Assembly (NCBI GenBank): GCA_004335835.1
Contig: RWJK01001462.1
Coordinates: 1-64,000, forward strand
From: Scenedesmus sp. ARA3
Taxonomy: Eukaryota > Chlorophyta > Chlorophyceae > Sphaeropleales > Scenedesmaceae
DNA length: 64,000 bases
Direction of reading: 5' to 3'
A program made the translations under genes and the position numbers. Of the stretch, positions 44,606 to 59,600 are shown piece after piece (position 1 is the stretch's first letter; every line of letters starts with the position of its first letter). The notes beneath the pieces were generated by a model that was given only the letters and a program-made list of their open reading frames with translations, had not been told where the DNA came from and did no database searches.

Positions 44606-47600
44606 ATGGCATCATCCTGCACTGTGCTGCTGTTCTGCGCCCACTGTTGCTGCACTCAGGGCAAGAAGACTAGGAGCAGTTTGAAGGCTTCGCCGTTGAA
44701 AGTGGAACGTGTGGGCGGCGGGTATGCTCTATCTCCTGCTATTCAGCTACGAATAGGACTGGGCTGCTGCTGCACAGCTGCAGCTCGCACTTACATAAAC
44801 AAACCAGCAACAGTTGCCTTGCTCACTTCCTCGTGCACATGGCGCCTGACTGCATTCAGCTTACCACAATCAATTGTTTGCTGCAGGTACAATGTGTCGT
44901 TGGGCGCAGGAGCAGTTGAGCAGCTGCTGCCGGAGACGCTGCTGGCCACAGCAGAAACAGTGAACGTGCTGCCTGCAAGTGGCTCCTATTCTGACTTTGA
45001 CCTGTCAATCGTGGCAGAGATTGTGCGGCTTGCAGAGGAGACAGCACAGCACGATTATGCAGTAGGCAGGGGCAGCAGCGAGGTCACCTTTGTGCGGCTG
45101 CTGCAAGCATATGAAGTGGTGTTGCCAGCACATGGTGTCGTGCCAGCGGAGGATGTGTTCTACTACAGGCTGCTGCTCAAGCTCAGTCTAGACCCCAACC
45201 CCGACTGGTATGCAAAGCTGGAACAGCAGAAGGCAAATGGCAGCAGGTACGGGATGGACACAGTTTGCTGCAGTAGCAGCAGGTCGCTGACCCGGCACTG
45301 GTGCTGTTGATATGATTGTCATCACGATGACAGTTGTTGTCGAAGCAGGCAGCTGCATGTCATTGCCTCCAGAGACAGATCCCATAGCTGCCTTGGCATC
45401 CGTGCTGTTGCCTCTCATCTGTGTTGCACTGCACATGCATTTGCTTGTGCCTGCAGGAATGTTGCGTTGGCAAGCAAAAGCAGCAACAGCAAAGCGAATG
45501 CTGCACAGGCACCGGCAGCAGCTGTGGTGGTGGCGAGTGACACCAAGCGCAGGAGCAACGCAAATCTGCACAGCAACAAGCCAAGCAACAGCCAGGGTCG
45601 CAGCAGCAGTACACTGCAGCAGACGGTGCAAGGCAACAGAGCATCGCTCTCACCGCCCAAGGTGCGCCAGGCAGGGTTAAACAGCAGTGTACCTGCTGCT
45701 GGTTGCTCACCAGCGATAGCAGCTGCAGCAGCTGCTGTTGATGCAGCATCAGCAGCTGTGGCAGCTGCACTTGCTGACACACAGTTCCCTAGCAGTGCGG
45801 CAGCCACAGATGCCGACCAAGGCAGCAGCGGAGATGCGGCAGCTGCAGCAGCGACAGCAGCACAGCGCACAACATTGTTGCTCCACCAGCAGCAGCAGCT
45901 TGCTGAAGCGGCCGACAGGTGGATGAGCTTACGCAGCTCGACGCACTCACCTGGCTTGCCTGGCAGAGCCTCCGCAGCATCAGGCCGGTTGAGTGGTACA
46001 GGCGCTGCAGCCACATCCCAGCAGCAGCAGCAGTACCTTCGCTCTGTTAGCCCCTATGCCAGCCCAGCAAAATCTCTACGGGCCAGATCTGTGAGCCCTA
46101 TAGGCAGTTGCACTGATGCTGCGGTTGCTGCAGCTGCTGCATTTGGTGGTGCCGCGCGGCCGCGCTCGAGGTCACTTTCACCTCTTGGCAGACTGCAGCA
46201 GCGCGGGAGCAGCTGCAACAGCATACGCAGCGCTGGCAGCAGCCCATTGTTTGAGCACGGGCGGAGGTCCAGCTCGCCTTGCGCAGCCTTTGCAGGGGTG
46301 TTTCAGCCTCCCACCGCTGGGCTCGACCCGGCAGATGCTGCCACAGCAGCAGGGGCACGGCACTTGAGTGCCAGCTATTTTGCTGATGGCACGGGCAGCA
46401 GTGCATGGCAGGGCTTGCTTGGGCATGATGCAGCAGCCTTGACAGCTGCCGCCGCTGCAGCTGAAGCCGATGTTGCTGCTGGTGCAGCCGGCAGCAGGTG
46501 CAGCAGCCCTGAATGGCGGGCTGCTGTTGCGGCCACGTACCTGTCGGACCTGAAGCTAGAGCAGTACACGCGGTTCAGCAGGAGGATGTCACAATGCAGC
46601 ACCTGGCAGCAGCAACTGCTGGCTGTACAGGCAGCAAGGTGGGCATCGGCTGCTAGTTCATCGCGTCGCTAACCTGGCTCATGATAAAGTGACAGCCAGC
46701 AAGTTTTTGTTTAGCCGCTGCTGCGTTATGACATTCTCATGAGTGTGCTACCTTCCCCTTACCTGGTGCCGACTTTGTTTGTGTGCTGCTGGCCGGCTGC
46801 ACAACCTGCTTTTGTACCACAGGGACATACAGGCTGCCGCAGAGCATCGCTGGCGGCTGGCTATGTCCTTCTGGGAGGTGCACTGTGCCTGGCGGTGCTT
46901 CAGGCGCTGGCGGCAGTGGGCAGCGCTAGCAGCAGAGGAGACCAGTGCCAGCAGGAGGCACTGGCTACTGCTGTGCAGCTTCCGCTGGTGGATGTCAATG
47001 GTCCAGCATTACCGCAGGTAGGAGAGACAACCGCGGGTGCTGCAGCTGACATTGCATCGGACGACTGTGGCTGCACTTGTGGTTGCAACAGGTCAGGAAA
47101 CCCTGCTTGCAGCTGGCTGTATCTTTTTGTTGCCTGCATAAGACATCTGCACACAGTGAAGGATCTGGAATCTATACTTGATGTTTGTGCTTGTCACTCT
47201 GCACCGCAGGCAGCAACTAGAAGCTGAACTGCAGCAGCAGCAGCAGCAGCAGCAGCAGCACCTGCAGTCGCAGGCAGCGGCCGTCGGCCCAGCAGCAACA
47301 GCAGCTGCCACAGCAGTGGCAGCAGGAGCAGCAAGCAATGCCAGTCCCTGGCCAGCTCAAGGCAGCAGCAGCCATCAGCAGCTGAGCAGGCCAGTGTCAC
47401 CTCTGACTGGCATCAGCAGGCTGCTGCAGCAGCAGCCACACCTAAGGCCGCCCAGCACAGATGCGGCAATGCTGCGGCAGCACCCCAGCGGCCGCCTGCT
47501 GGTAGGGTGTGTGGTAGCTGCCTGGCGGCAGCTAGTGCAGCAGCGGCGCGAGATGACGCACGTGCAGTCGCTGCTGGCTTGGCACCACATACAGCATGTG

Positions 47601-50600
47601 CAGGCTGGGGCCTGGAACAAGTGGCGGGCTGCATTTGAAGGGCAGTGCCCGCAGCACAGGCTGATGCGCGCAGTGTACCAGAGCAGGCGGCACAGCACAT
47701 TGCGCAGGGTGCGTCGAGCGGCAAACTGGCAACAAAGTTTCTGGCTGCGTTTTCATCAGTGTATCTTGGTTACCAGATGCTTTTACTGATTGACCTGTAG
47801 AGGCCATTTGAATTTGGGCAGGGCCTGTATAATTGTGTAGTGTGTGGTAAGCATGTGAACCTGCACCAAGTTGCGATAATGCCCCTGTTTGCTGTGCAGG
47901 TGGTGAGGCACTGGCGGGCATGGGCGCCAGCCAAGCGTGCAAAGCGGCGCAAGCTGCGGGACGTTCAGGCAGCTCTCAGCAGTAGCGAGCGGGTCCGCAT
48001 CTGGGGGGCTCTGCGGGAGTACACAGCAAAGCGCCGCGCCAGTGGCAAACGCAAGCGACAGGCGCAACAGCACTTCAGGTGGGAGCTTGACACTGCCTGC
48101 ACTCATGCATGTCTCAGTTTGTTGCCTTGGCAGTGCTTGCCGCTGCTATGTGCTGCGTCTTGGGCCACTCAGGTGTTGCGCCTGCTCGCTGCAAAGTGCA
48201 AATACGCAGCAAAACTTGGTGGTCATTGCACACCTGAGAGCTTGCTTGTGTCCCTGATACGTGCAGGAAGTCCTGCCTGCACAAGCACATGACGCAGTGG
48301 GCATACATTCTGGACATCCGGGATGCTTTTGAGCAGCTGGCTGATGCATTCTTAGAGGGGCTGCTGCAGCGACGCGCAGCACGCATGTTCACTTGGTGGC
48401 AGCAGTGGCTGCAGCAGCGGCAGCAGCAGGAGCAGCTGCAGCTGGACACCTGCGAGCACATGGAGGGCTTCTGTGTTGGCAGGTGGGCAATAGACACACG
48501 CAGAGTACCTTGTGAACAACAATGGCGTGAAGTTGCTGGCCGTTGGCGTACAGCTTGCACAATCCAGCCTCAGCAATAGCAAATCAAAAAGTTTGGTGCA
48601 TTTGATCTCAGTTGACATGCCAGCTGTTAGTAGCCATCTTGAGTTTCTCGTGCCTCTGTCAAATCCCTTTTTGTAGGTGCTTTCATGCCTGGCAAGGCCG
48701 CGTGCTGCGCCGGCAGCAGCTGCAGGAGCTGGAGGCGCAGGCGCAGCTGGTTTCAGTGCAGGCTGCTGGGAGGGCAACGTTGCGTGCATGGCTGCAGGTG
48801 ACACTGCCTGTTGCGTTCTTGGGTATGCTTGGGACCTGCATTAGTGCCAGCTGTTGCGTGCATGCAACCTACCTTTCACCTCGTGATGGCCTCAATAAGA
48901 TGAAAGTGCTGTTGTCTCTCCCTTCACCCTTTCACCAGATACTGAGGCTTATTACTAATGCATCTGCTGTACAGCGCGTGGAGTTGCGCAAGCGTCACCA
49001 GGCTGTCATGCTGGCCATTGTCACCAGCGTGCTGCGGCGCCAGCTGTCAACAGCATGGTCTGCTTGGCGCTCATATACACTGCGCAAGAGGCAGCAGCAG
49101 CAAGACCTGCAGGAGGTGGGTGCTGCATAAGAACCCTACTACAGCTGCTCCTCGCTGCTGCATGTGATGTGATGTGTATGCCGTGCAAATGGACTTCAGC
49201 AACGCTCTGCATGTGTATGCTGCAGCACAGCACACACCTTGCTGCACTTGCTTGCTGTCCGGCACATGATGGCCGTACTGAAGCTGATTCGGCAGAGCTT
49301 GCAACAAAACAAAAGCTGTCGTGTGCTTTTGCGCTGCTGCAGCTGTCGCTGCTGGACACGCAGCGGGTGTGGCAGCAGAGCTTCACCGCCTGGTGTGATG
49401 CACTACACCGCAAGGTCACAGCAGTGCAGGTGGGCTGCGCCTGGCAACACAATGCGCTTCCTGCCGCTACTGCTGATGGCTATGAAGGTTGTTGACTATG
49501 TGCTGTCAGCAAAGCGTGCAGCACAGCTACATGACAATGCAGTTTTCCTGGAGGGATCGCACTGATGGTGGTTGTCAACTGCAGCTTCTGTTGAACTGCA
49601 GGTGGTGCTGGAACCCCATCACATAATCTGCTGTGTCTTGCTGCTGCAGGTGGCACAAGCCCTGCAGGCCAACATGCTGCGGCGCTGTGTGCAGCACTGG
49701 AAGGCGTGGGTGGACCAGCGCGTGGACTGGCGCAGCTTTGGGGCCCAGGTTGTGCAGCATATGACGCGCAGCAGGTGCGCTGACAAGCATTACGACGGCG
49801 TTGATTAATCGGTGTGCTGGTGCATGTGTATGTAAGGCACCGTCGCTGAGCCTGCTGTGTTCGGTCTGGTTGTCTCTGGCACATCTTCACATGTCGGCAG
49901 TACGGAATAATCTTTGTTTGATTGAATTGTTCTTGCTGGCCGTTTTTCCTGCAAAAAGGGTGTCTACCATGGTGCAGCGCTGGCACATCAGCGCAGCACG
50001 CAGTGCAGTGACGCGCCAGCTGCTCGCCGGCTTTCTGCACCAACAGCATCAGCGGCAGCTGGCTGCACACTTTGGTGCCTGGCGGCAGTACCTGAAGCGG
50101 CGCGTGGCCAAGCGCATGAACGCGCTGTCTGCGCTGCTGCACTGGGAGCAGGGCCTGCTGCGCAAGGGGCTGCTGGTGTGGGTGCAGCGCACGCTGGCGT
50201 GGCGGTGGAGGTGAGCCAGCTGAACAAACATCTTGCAAAGGTGCTGCTGGCGTGCCTGCTGATGCAGAAGCTAGCGCAAGCAGTGCCTGCGGTCTGTGTA
50301 ATGTATGGCGTTGACCAGCTGTGTATTATGATGCCTTTGCTGCTGCTGCTGCAGGCGCATGCGGCAGCTGCGTGCCGACTCGTACAGGGCGCTGCGGCTG
50401 CTGGACCTTGCGCTCACAGCCTGGACCAGCGTGTGGACAGAGAGCCAGGAGCTGGCTCAAAAAGCTGCCTTCTTCCTGGTAGGGCGGCAGGCGGAGCTCA
50501 AGGTGCTGGTGCTGCGGGAGTGGCGGGAGCAGGCTGTGCGGCTGAAGCTGAAGCGGGAGCGGCTGGAGATGTGAGTTGATTGAAGGCTGCTGCTGCTCAT

Positions 50601-53600
50601 GGCTTATTAGCCCTGCATGTGATAGGCTGTCTGTAACTCTCAAAACAATTACAGCAAGGAGCTTGTCTGACAATGACACCTACTGCCGTGCCCCTGCAGT
50701 GCCGGCCTGCACAGCAGCCTGACGCGGCAGCAGCAGGTGCTGGCCTCCTGGCGCGTTGAGGCTGCCCGCCGCATCCGGCTGCGCGAGCTGGTGCTGTCGA
50801 GCCTGCAGCGCTGGAGCCACCTGGCGCTGTCGCGCGCCTTTGAGCAGTGGAAGCACTGGGCACTGCACAGGGCTGCGCTGCAGCGCAAGGCGCGCGCGGT
50901 GATGTCGCTGCTGGCTGGCCACACACTGCAGTGGTCTTTCAGCATGATGAGGTGAGCTGGCTCTATACACAGCACAAGTAGATGGAATGGTTGTGCAGCT
51001 GCTGCATCCAGGTTATGGATAAGGTGCGCTTGCAAGCCCTGCTGCAGGTCAATCTGCCGTTTGGGCAATGGGCATCGTGACTTCCGGTGTGTGTGCTGAT
51101 CAACTGAACTCTGCCGCAGGGAGCATGCGCTGCGCAAGCGCCGCACCCGCTCCGCCCGGCACTACCGGCAGCAGATGCTGGCGCGTGCAGTGCTGCAGGC
51201 CTGGCGCCAGCTGGCGTCTGACAGCCGGGACTTCCGGCACGTGCTGCAGAGCGTGGGGCGGCGCATGCGGGAAGGGCTGATGGTGGAGACGTTTGGCGCG
51301 TGGCGGGACATGGTGGTGGCCAAGCAGTGGAAGACAGCAGCTATGATGAGGTGCGGTTTGTATTTATTAAAGAGTGTCTGGATGTACACACCGTATCTGA
51401 CTAGATGTGGGCGACAGCTGGTGACAGCTTGCCGATGTACAGCTGGAAAAAAGTGTGCGATTGGGTGTGCATTGCTCCCTGTTTTTCCTGTGTTCCTTTG
51501 CTTGCGTGTCCTTTGCTTTGATTGTGCTGAAGCTGTATGCTGAGCTTTGCTGCGATGCATGTGCAGGGCGCTGATGCTGTGGGGTGGCAGCCGCAAGCGG
51601 CTGTGCTTTAAGACCTGGCGGCAGTGGGCAGCGCTCAAGCAGGGCAGGCGGGGGGCGCTGCGGCAGGCCCTGCACCACTGGCAGCACCTGTACCTGTCGC
51701 AGGCAATCATGGGCTGGCGATACCACACCCAGCGTGCCGAGGTGTGCGCTGGTGAAGCCTGAGGCTGCGTACAGCAGGAAGCAATTGTTGCTTGTTTACA
51801 TCCGTATGCCTGTTCACTGCATTCTCTACGTAGCACGCCAGCAACCACATGTTCAACACAAAGTTCACGTGCTTCTTCGGCTTGACATTTGACTTGCTGG
51901 CCTGCTGCAGGTTGCTCGCACCGTGCTGAGTCATTTCCGCATGAAGCGGCTGCGGCTGGCCTTCAGCACCTGGCACGCCTGGCAGCAGCGCAAGGCGTGG
52001 CTTGCAGCTGTTTTTGACGAGCTGCAGGGCAGGGGCCACAAGCAGGTGTGAATGCTTTGGACAGCGTGCTGGTCAGTCAACCCACTAGCTGCTTTGCTTG
52101 GCAGTGACACCATGCCGTCATTTGCAGGCCTGGAGTCATCGATTTGCTCACCGCTCAACTTGACAGACTCAAAGGCACGCATTTGTTTTGCTTCCGCCAT
52201 GCAGATCTTGCAAGTGGTCTGGAACGCATGGCGTGCATTCCTGCCCCGCAGCCAGACCAAGCGCCGTGTGCAGAGCCGCGCGCTGCTGTTCTGGCAGCAC
52301 AGGCTGCGCGCCGTGTGCTTCTTCTCCTGGCAGGACTATGCTGCCTCCAGGCTGCGCAAGCAGCAGCAGCTGGTGACGGCGCTGCTGCATTGGGAGCAGC
52401 GGCTTGCTGGCGGTGCCTTTAAGGCCTTGCGGCAGGCCGCTCAGCTGCAGGTGTACAGGCGGCATGTGGTGCAGGTCATGAGCAGCAGGATGAGCAATGG
52501 CCTACTGTTCAAGACCTTCTCATGCTGGAGGTGAGCTCTGCAGATCTGTCTGCCGTGCACCATCCTGTTGACCTGCATCGCCGCACCCGTTGATGGCAGC
52601 AAGCCACCATGAGCGCAGCTGCAAGCAGATGCCTCGATTGGCTGCGCTGATATAGTGCTGCTGCTGCTGTCTGAGTTGCAGGGACTTGGTGCTTGCTAAG
52701 CACGCTCGGAGGGAGCAGGCATCAGCAGCGCGGGGTCGTTGGGTGCGCCTGCAGCAGCGGCGGGTGCTGCACCACTGGCGGCTGGTCGCGCATGACGAGC
52801 GTGTCACCCGGAAGGTGAGGGCTGCTGCGAGTACAAGCGCAATACCAGCCATCAAGCTGCAGACATGTTTGGTTAGGGTCTAGTTGAATCCATCACCCGA
52901 TGCTTGTCATCAGCACGGGCTGCTTGAACCTGTGTGCGACGTCTGATCAAGTTGCCTTGTATGGTAATTTGCCTGCAGGTGATGCAGCACTGGCAGTATG
53001 GCCTGCTGGCACGCGCTTTCACGCACTGGAAGGACGCTGTGCTGCTGCGCCAGCAGTATGGCATCATTGTGCGCATGGTGGGCGGCAGCGTGAGCAAGCG
53101 GCTGCTGTGGCAGGCATGGACGGCTTGGCGGGTGAGTGGTCTGTGCAATAGCTGTGAAAGCTCTGCGCTGCTTAATGTGTGGTGGACTGGCTTTCCGCCT
53201 TGATGTGCAGAGGTCAGCAGCAGCATGTGCATGCAGCTGATGGCAGGCCTAGACTGCTCGATACCAGAACAAGGGCGGTGCATTTGTGCTTCTCCGTCAT
53301 GTAGTTTCATAGGTGTATTTGTTGTGCAATGCAGGAGGTCATCGACCTGCGCCACCAGGTGTCAGGCCGCCTGCGTGGCGTTGCGGCACGCATTGCACAC
53401 GCTGACCTGGCACGCGCCTGGGACGCCTGGCGGGAGCGCGTGCTGCTGCGGCAGATGGCTGCCATGGCTGTTGCGAGATGGAAGGCTGGCACTGCGGCAG
53501 GGTGAGGAGCGGCTTAGGTCTGAACCACCGCACCGCACACGTTGCCATGCATGCTAGCAGCAGCACACAACTCTAGTTACTCCGGTTGGTGAGTGCAGTT

Positions 53601-56600
53601 GGATCGCTTTGTGCGACATGAGTTTAGCAACGGAAGAAGTGCCAGAAAACATGCATCCTGATGGGCTATTCAGGAATTTAGTTTCGTGCTGCTTTGGACA
53701 CATGAAAAACAGCTCTCTGACAAGCAAGCAGCTGGAATATGGGATGTAATGGTGAATCAGCTCGGTCTGTTTGCCGCCGCCTGTGCAGGTGCTTCAGGTC
53801 GTGGCGGCTGTGGGCAGCGCAGCGGCGCTCCGCAGCGCACAAGGTGCACCACGTCCGCAGCCGTGCTGAGCAGCGGCTGGCGAGTGCTGTGCTGCAGGAG
53901 TGGGCAGAGCTGGCATGGGAGCTGCCACGGGAGCGCAAGGCGGCTGCACTGCAGGTGAGCTCGGTTGTGATGGTGTAAAGGCAGCAGCTGGCCTTATGCT
54001 GATGCAACATGCAGTATTGCCTTTGCCTGACACCATTATGCTACAAGTGGTGTGGTGATCAATCGCCCAAAAAAAATAAGAAAGCAATTATAAAAATGTG
54101 TAAGATGCTTCCTGGGCAAACCTCGGCCTTTATGCGTGGTGTCGCTGCTGTGCTGTTGCTCTATCACATGTAAAGAGCGACCCTATCATGTTACATGGGT
54201 GTGTGCTGCTGCACCCTTGCAGGAGGTGTGGCTGCTGCGCCGTGCGTTGTGGGGCTGGCGCGACTGGCTGCGCCTGCGCGTGCGTTGGCGCCAATTTGAC
54301 GCTGCTGTTGCCACCCACTGGACAAACCTGCACCTGTCGGCAGCCTGGCGGGCATGGCGAGGCTGGCAGTTGCAGCGGCAGCAGAAGCGCCAGGCGGAGC
54401 TGACAGTTGCGCGCAGATGGACCAACCTGCACTTAGCAGCAGCCTTGCAGGCTTGGTGGGAGCTTGTCCAAGTGTACCGGCGCCGCAAGGCTGTGTGCGA
54501 GACTGTAGCTGGCCGCTGGCGCAACCTGCACACGGCTGCGGCGTTTGGCGCCTGGCGCTCGTTCGTGCGGCGGCAGGCGGCGCAGCGCAGCGCACAGACA
54601 GCAGTTGCTGCCAGATGGACCAATCTGCATCTAGCCATGGCGTTCGGAGCTTGGCGCGATGCTGCAGCAGAGGCAGCTCTGCGCGCAGAGGCGGCATCAG
54701 CATCAGCGCGGCGTCTGGAGCAGCAGCTGCTTGCTACAGCGCTGTTAGGCTGGCAGGAAGTAGCCACCCGCAAGGCAGCTGTGCGTGTCAAGGGCTCCAC
54801 AGCGCAGCAGCGCTGGCGGCTGCAGCAGCTGCGGCGGGGGCTTGATGGCTGGCGAGTGGGAGTGGCATGGCAGGCAGCAAAGCGGCAGGCAGATGCGCAC
54901 TGGCGGCATGTTGTGCTGGGCTCGCTGGTGGGCCTGTGGTGGAGCCACACGCAGCGCAAGGCCAGCTATGCAAGGGTGAGTTGGTGCTGCTGCTTCTAAA
55001 CGTGCCTCGTGTAATGGGCGTATGCTGCTGTGATGGAACAGAAGGTTGCCAGAAGTTGCACATTGCATATATACCTGTATGTCCCCACCGCCAGAAGTTG
55101 CACGTTGCATATATACCTGTATGTCCCCACCTTCAAGTAATGCACACATAAGTCTCCTTGCTGTCAGATACCTCTTGCTGTGCGCATCATACTCTGACAC
55201 TGCTGGCTGTGTGGCCTGTCATGCTCGCAGAACGTGCTGCTGCTGCTCAGCCGGTCAGAGCTGCAGCTGCTGCGCCGCAGCTTCGCCAGCTGGCGCGACT
55301 ACACAACGTACAGGCAGCAGAAGGCAGTGGCAGACGAGTATGCAGCCTCTGTGCGGCTGCAGCGTGCATTTACTGGCTGGTGCCAGCTGGCAAGCCAGGG
55401 CAGGCAGCGCGCAGATGCAGCAAGCAGCATGTCAGCGCGCCTGCAGGCCCGCAGCCGCAGCCAGCTGCTGCAAGCCAGCTTGACCAGCTGGAAGCAGCAC
55501 TCAGCGTACTACAAGCAGAAGGCTGCAGCAGATGAGTACGCGCATGCGAAGCTGCAGCAGCGTGTCTTCTGGGGCTGGCTGGTGCTGGCGGCTGATGCGA
55601 AGCAGCGGCACACTGCGGCTGCCAGCATGGCTGCTGGTGTCGCTGCGCGAGGAGCTCATGAGCTGCGGCTTGCGTGCTTCGCTGGGTGGCAGATGCGGGC
55701 AGTGCGTACACGCACCGTCAAGGTGCGCAACAGCTGAAGGAATAGACGCCACCTTGACATACGTCAGCATCTTGTGCCAGAGCCAGCGTTCTGTGCATAG
55801 AACTAAGGCATATTGATACGCCCAGGCGCTGCTGACATTGCCGCTTGCCCTCGTCTGCTGCATTTGTTTGCCGATCTTTTGCAGGCGACTGTGATTGCAT
55901 TCAGCACACGCCGCATGCGCGGCTACCTGCAAGCCTGGCATGCCCACGCCCGTCAGCGCGCTGGCGCATCCCGTATGCTGCGCCTGCTGCTGGCTTCTAC
56001 CCTGGCTGATGCATTCCTGGAGTGGCGTGCTGTGGCTGCTGAGAAAGCGCACTGGCGCAGGGTGAGTGCGGTGCTGAACCATCTTCTTGTAAAGCTCAGC
56101 ACGTGCATAACAGCTCGACTCCCTGGTCTTCAACCCCTTGCTTCATGCGGCGTTCACTAGTACTGGCCCAGGCATGCTTGCAACCTAGTATCTGCCACAC
56201 TGTGCAGCCGAGCAACTCCCCTGCCTTGCTTGTTTTGCGCACAACGTTGCACTGAAGGCTCCGACTCATGAACCTGCAGGTGGGCTTGCAGCTGGAGCAG
56301 CGCACCCAGACCAGCAATGGCAGCAGCGCGGCGCAGCTAGCGCGCACAGCCGTTGCCCGCTGGCAGCACTGGCCGCTGTCCCTTGCCCTCGCCAGCTGGC
56401 GCTCCAACACAGCAGAGCTGGTGCTTGAGCGCACCAATGAGAAGCGTGCCTCTACATTCCTGTACTACGCACTGACTCTGAAGGCCCTCACAGGGTTCAA
56501 GTGGGCGGTGCGGGATGCACATGTAGACAATGCTGCTGGGCAGCACAGGCAGGTGGTGACGAAGCGCTCGGTGCTGCGAGCCTGGCGGGTGGCAGCTCTG

Positions 56601-59600
56601 TATGTGAAGGTGCGGCGTGTGACGCAAGCTGTGCTTGGTGCAGCAGTCTGTTGCCTCTGAACGGCTCTGCCAGCCTGCTTCTGCGGTAGGTTTGCAGCGT
56701 GTTCTAGTCTGGTGTAAGGTTGGAGGTTGGCGACCTTGCAACAGTGCAGGATCTGATAGTGCCTGCACCTTGCATACACCTTGGCAGTGCGCCGAATACT
56801 AGCAGCAGCCGCAGCAGCAACACACCACACGCTCAATGTTGTGTTCTGTGGCGGCACATCTGCAGGAAAAGCGGCAGAAGCTGGTGGCTGCCCTATACAC
56901 CTACTCCTCCAGCCTCACCAGGAAGGCCACCCTCGCGTGGCTGCTGTACCTGCAGCACCGGCAAACCAAGGCGCAGCAGTGGCAGCGCGCAGCGCGGCAC
57001 TACGTGCTGCGGCGCAAAGCGGTGTGCTTTGGCGGCTGGCTGCGGACGGCACGTTACCTGGTGCCTCTGCGGCGCAACATGGGGCGGCTGCACACCAAGG
57101 TGACTTGCAGCACTGATATGGACAGGTGGCTGTTGCTGGTTTGGCTTGTCGGGTTTGGCGCACATCGTCTGCTTCTGCTATGCATCATGCACATCTACTC
57201 CTAAGCAAGCCCCAGGCATAGATGGTGCCAGGAGCATGCCATGCTGTGCCATCTTACACGTGTGGTTGATGCTGCGCAACTGCACACAGGCAGCAACTTA
57301 CACGTGTGGTTGATGCTGCGCACATTTCTCTGCTTGCACTGTTGCAGCGCCAGCAGCAGACCATGCGGCAGGTGGTTGGGGCCTGGCAGCTGCAAGTGTA
57401 CCGGGCAGAGCTGCTGCGGCATGCGCTGGCACGCCTGCTGCACAAGCAGCTGGCAGAAGCTTTTGGGACTTGGAGGCAGCTGGCATTGCTGCAGATGCGC
57501 AGGCGCTCGCTGCTGCACGTGAGTGGAGCTGAGCATTTGCTGATGTGGTCGTCTTGTGCTTGCGTGCCAGCTACCCAACAGTGTCCGGATCCATGAGTAA
57601 GCTGCTACAGTGCGGAGGCTAGATGCCATGCATGCATGTATGTAGCATTGCTAGCACCGGCGCATTCGGTGCAAACGGCTGTGCTGTGCTGCTGTCCGCC
57701 TCATGTTGATGATGTTGACCTGCCTCATGTTGACATGGTCTGCAAACGGCTGTGCTGCGCTGCTGTCCGCCTCATTGCCAACAGACGGCTGTGGCGCACA
57801 TCAGCCACCTGCAGCTGTCACGCGCCTTCAACTGCTGGCGCGAAGCAGCGCAGCAGCTGCAGCAGCTGCGGGCTAAAGCTCAGCTGGTGCTGGCACGCAC
57901 ACTGGAGCGGCAGCTGCGGACAGCATACGGCTGCTGGAGGGCGTACGTGGCACACAGGTCATGGAAGTATGGGCGCGTTGCGCTGGCAGTGGCGCACTGG
58001 CATGGCGCATACTGCAGGCGTTCGGTGAATGCCTGGAGGGCTTTCAATGAGGTGGGTGGTTATTTGGCTCTGAGAGTCAGCAAGGTCCTCACGTAAAGTG
58101 TTGTTACAGTGGGGAAGGTGCTCTTGGGCGAGTGGTGTCCAGGGGCTGCATCCGCATCTGCTGGCAGCAACTGTGTTGAATTGCTTTGGCATCTTGACAG
58201 CTACAGCATGACTCAGCAACAAACGCACCCTTCCCTCCCACCTGCGTCTTGCAGGAGGCCCGCCGCTTCCAGCAGCTCTCGCAGAACATGCTGGCGGCGC
58301 GCCAGCAGGCGCAGCTGGCAGCAGCGCTGCACTGGTGGCACCTGCTGGCCCAGGACCTGCATCACCACCGAGTGGTGCTGGCGAGCTTCAGGGCCCGCCG
58401 CATGCGCAGGGAGGGCTACGCTGTGCTGCAGGAGTGGCGCGAGTGGGCGCACGAGCGGGCACAGGAGCGGCGCGCAATCGTGTGCCACTGGAACAGGCTG
58501 TTGGTCACGGTGAGGATTGGCAATTGGCTGTGCAATCAACATAGTGGGCTTGCTCACGATGTGGTTACTGCTAAAGACAGCGGGCGCTGGCTGCGGGTGT
58601 TAGGCTGCTGTGCCATTGGAGCAGGCTGCTGGTCACGGTGAGGATTGGCAGCTTGCGGGACACAGAGTGGCTGTGCGATCGATTGATTGGGCTTGCTGAT
58701 TGAGGTGTTTGCTGCAACTGAAAGCAAGTGCAATGCATGGACATTGCATATGCTGCTCTGACATGCCTATGTCAGCGCTTCATTTTAAGCAGCTGCCTGG
58801 TCTGTCAAACACAGCGACTGTGATTGGCTGGCACTGAATGGTGTGTTGCTGCATCCACTGCAGGCCTTTGGCAGATGGCTCATGGCCCTCGAGGAGGCCC
58901 GCACAGAGCGCGCTGCACGCATCACACCTGGTTATTGATGGCTGATGCTGACTCGTATGTTGCTGCATGCGCTGCTGTGCAGGCCTTTGGCGGATGGCTC
59001 ATGGCCCTCGAGGAGGCCCGCACAGAGCGCGCAGAGGCGCTGCACCCATCACACCTCACAGCACGCGCAGTAGCAGCCTGGAAGCTTGCCATGGCGCTAC
59101 GCCACCGCAAGCGCGTGCTGAGCAAGGCCGCGCAGCAGCTGTGTGATGTGTGGAGCTGCCGCAAGGGTCTGCAGCGCTGGATGGTGTTTGCGTACTACAA
59201 GCACATGGGGCATGTGGCGCTGCACTTCAGGATACGGCGGCTGGGCTGTGTCGTGATGCGCGCATGGCACCAGGTGGGTGCCGATGGTTAGCTGCAGGCT
59301 TAGAAAGTTACGGTCTGCACGTTGCAGGCTGAACAGTTGTGAAATTGTCCTCAATGCACTTCCTAACGCTGCCACCTGCATGCCGCTCTGTACTGCAGGC
59401 TGCGCATGAGCGTGCTCAGCTGCAGCAGGCCTCGCTGGAGTGTTGAGCAGAGCTAACACCTCAATGCACTATCATAATGCCGTCTTCAACTAAGCACTTT
59501 TTTTGCCTGCGGCCGGCTCCACTGCAGGCTGCGCATGAGCGTGCTCAGCTGCAGCAGGCCGCCTTGGAGCTCACGCACCAGCTGGCAGTCAGCACAGCTG

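Noticed and set aside
58862..58936. Second AFG-WLMALEEARTERA exon as a real extra SFI1 repeat
   Set aside because: No donor follows it before the used copy, and inclusion would break the frame chain; treated as a duplicate edge.
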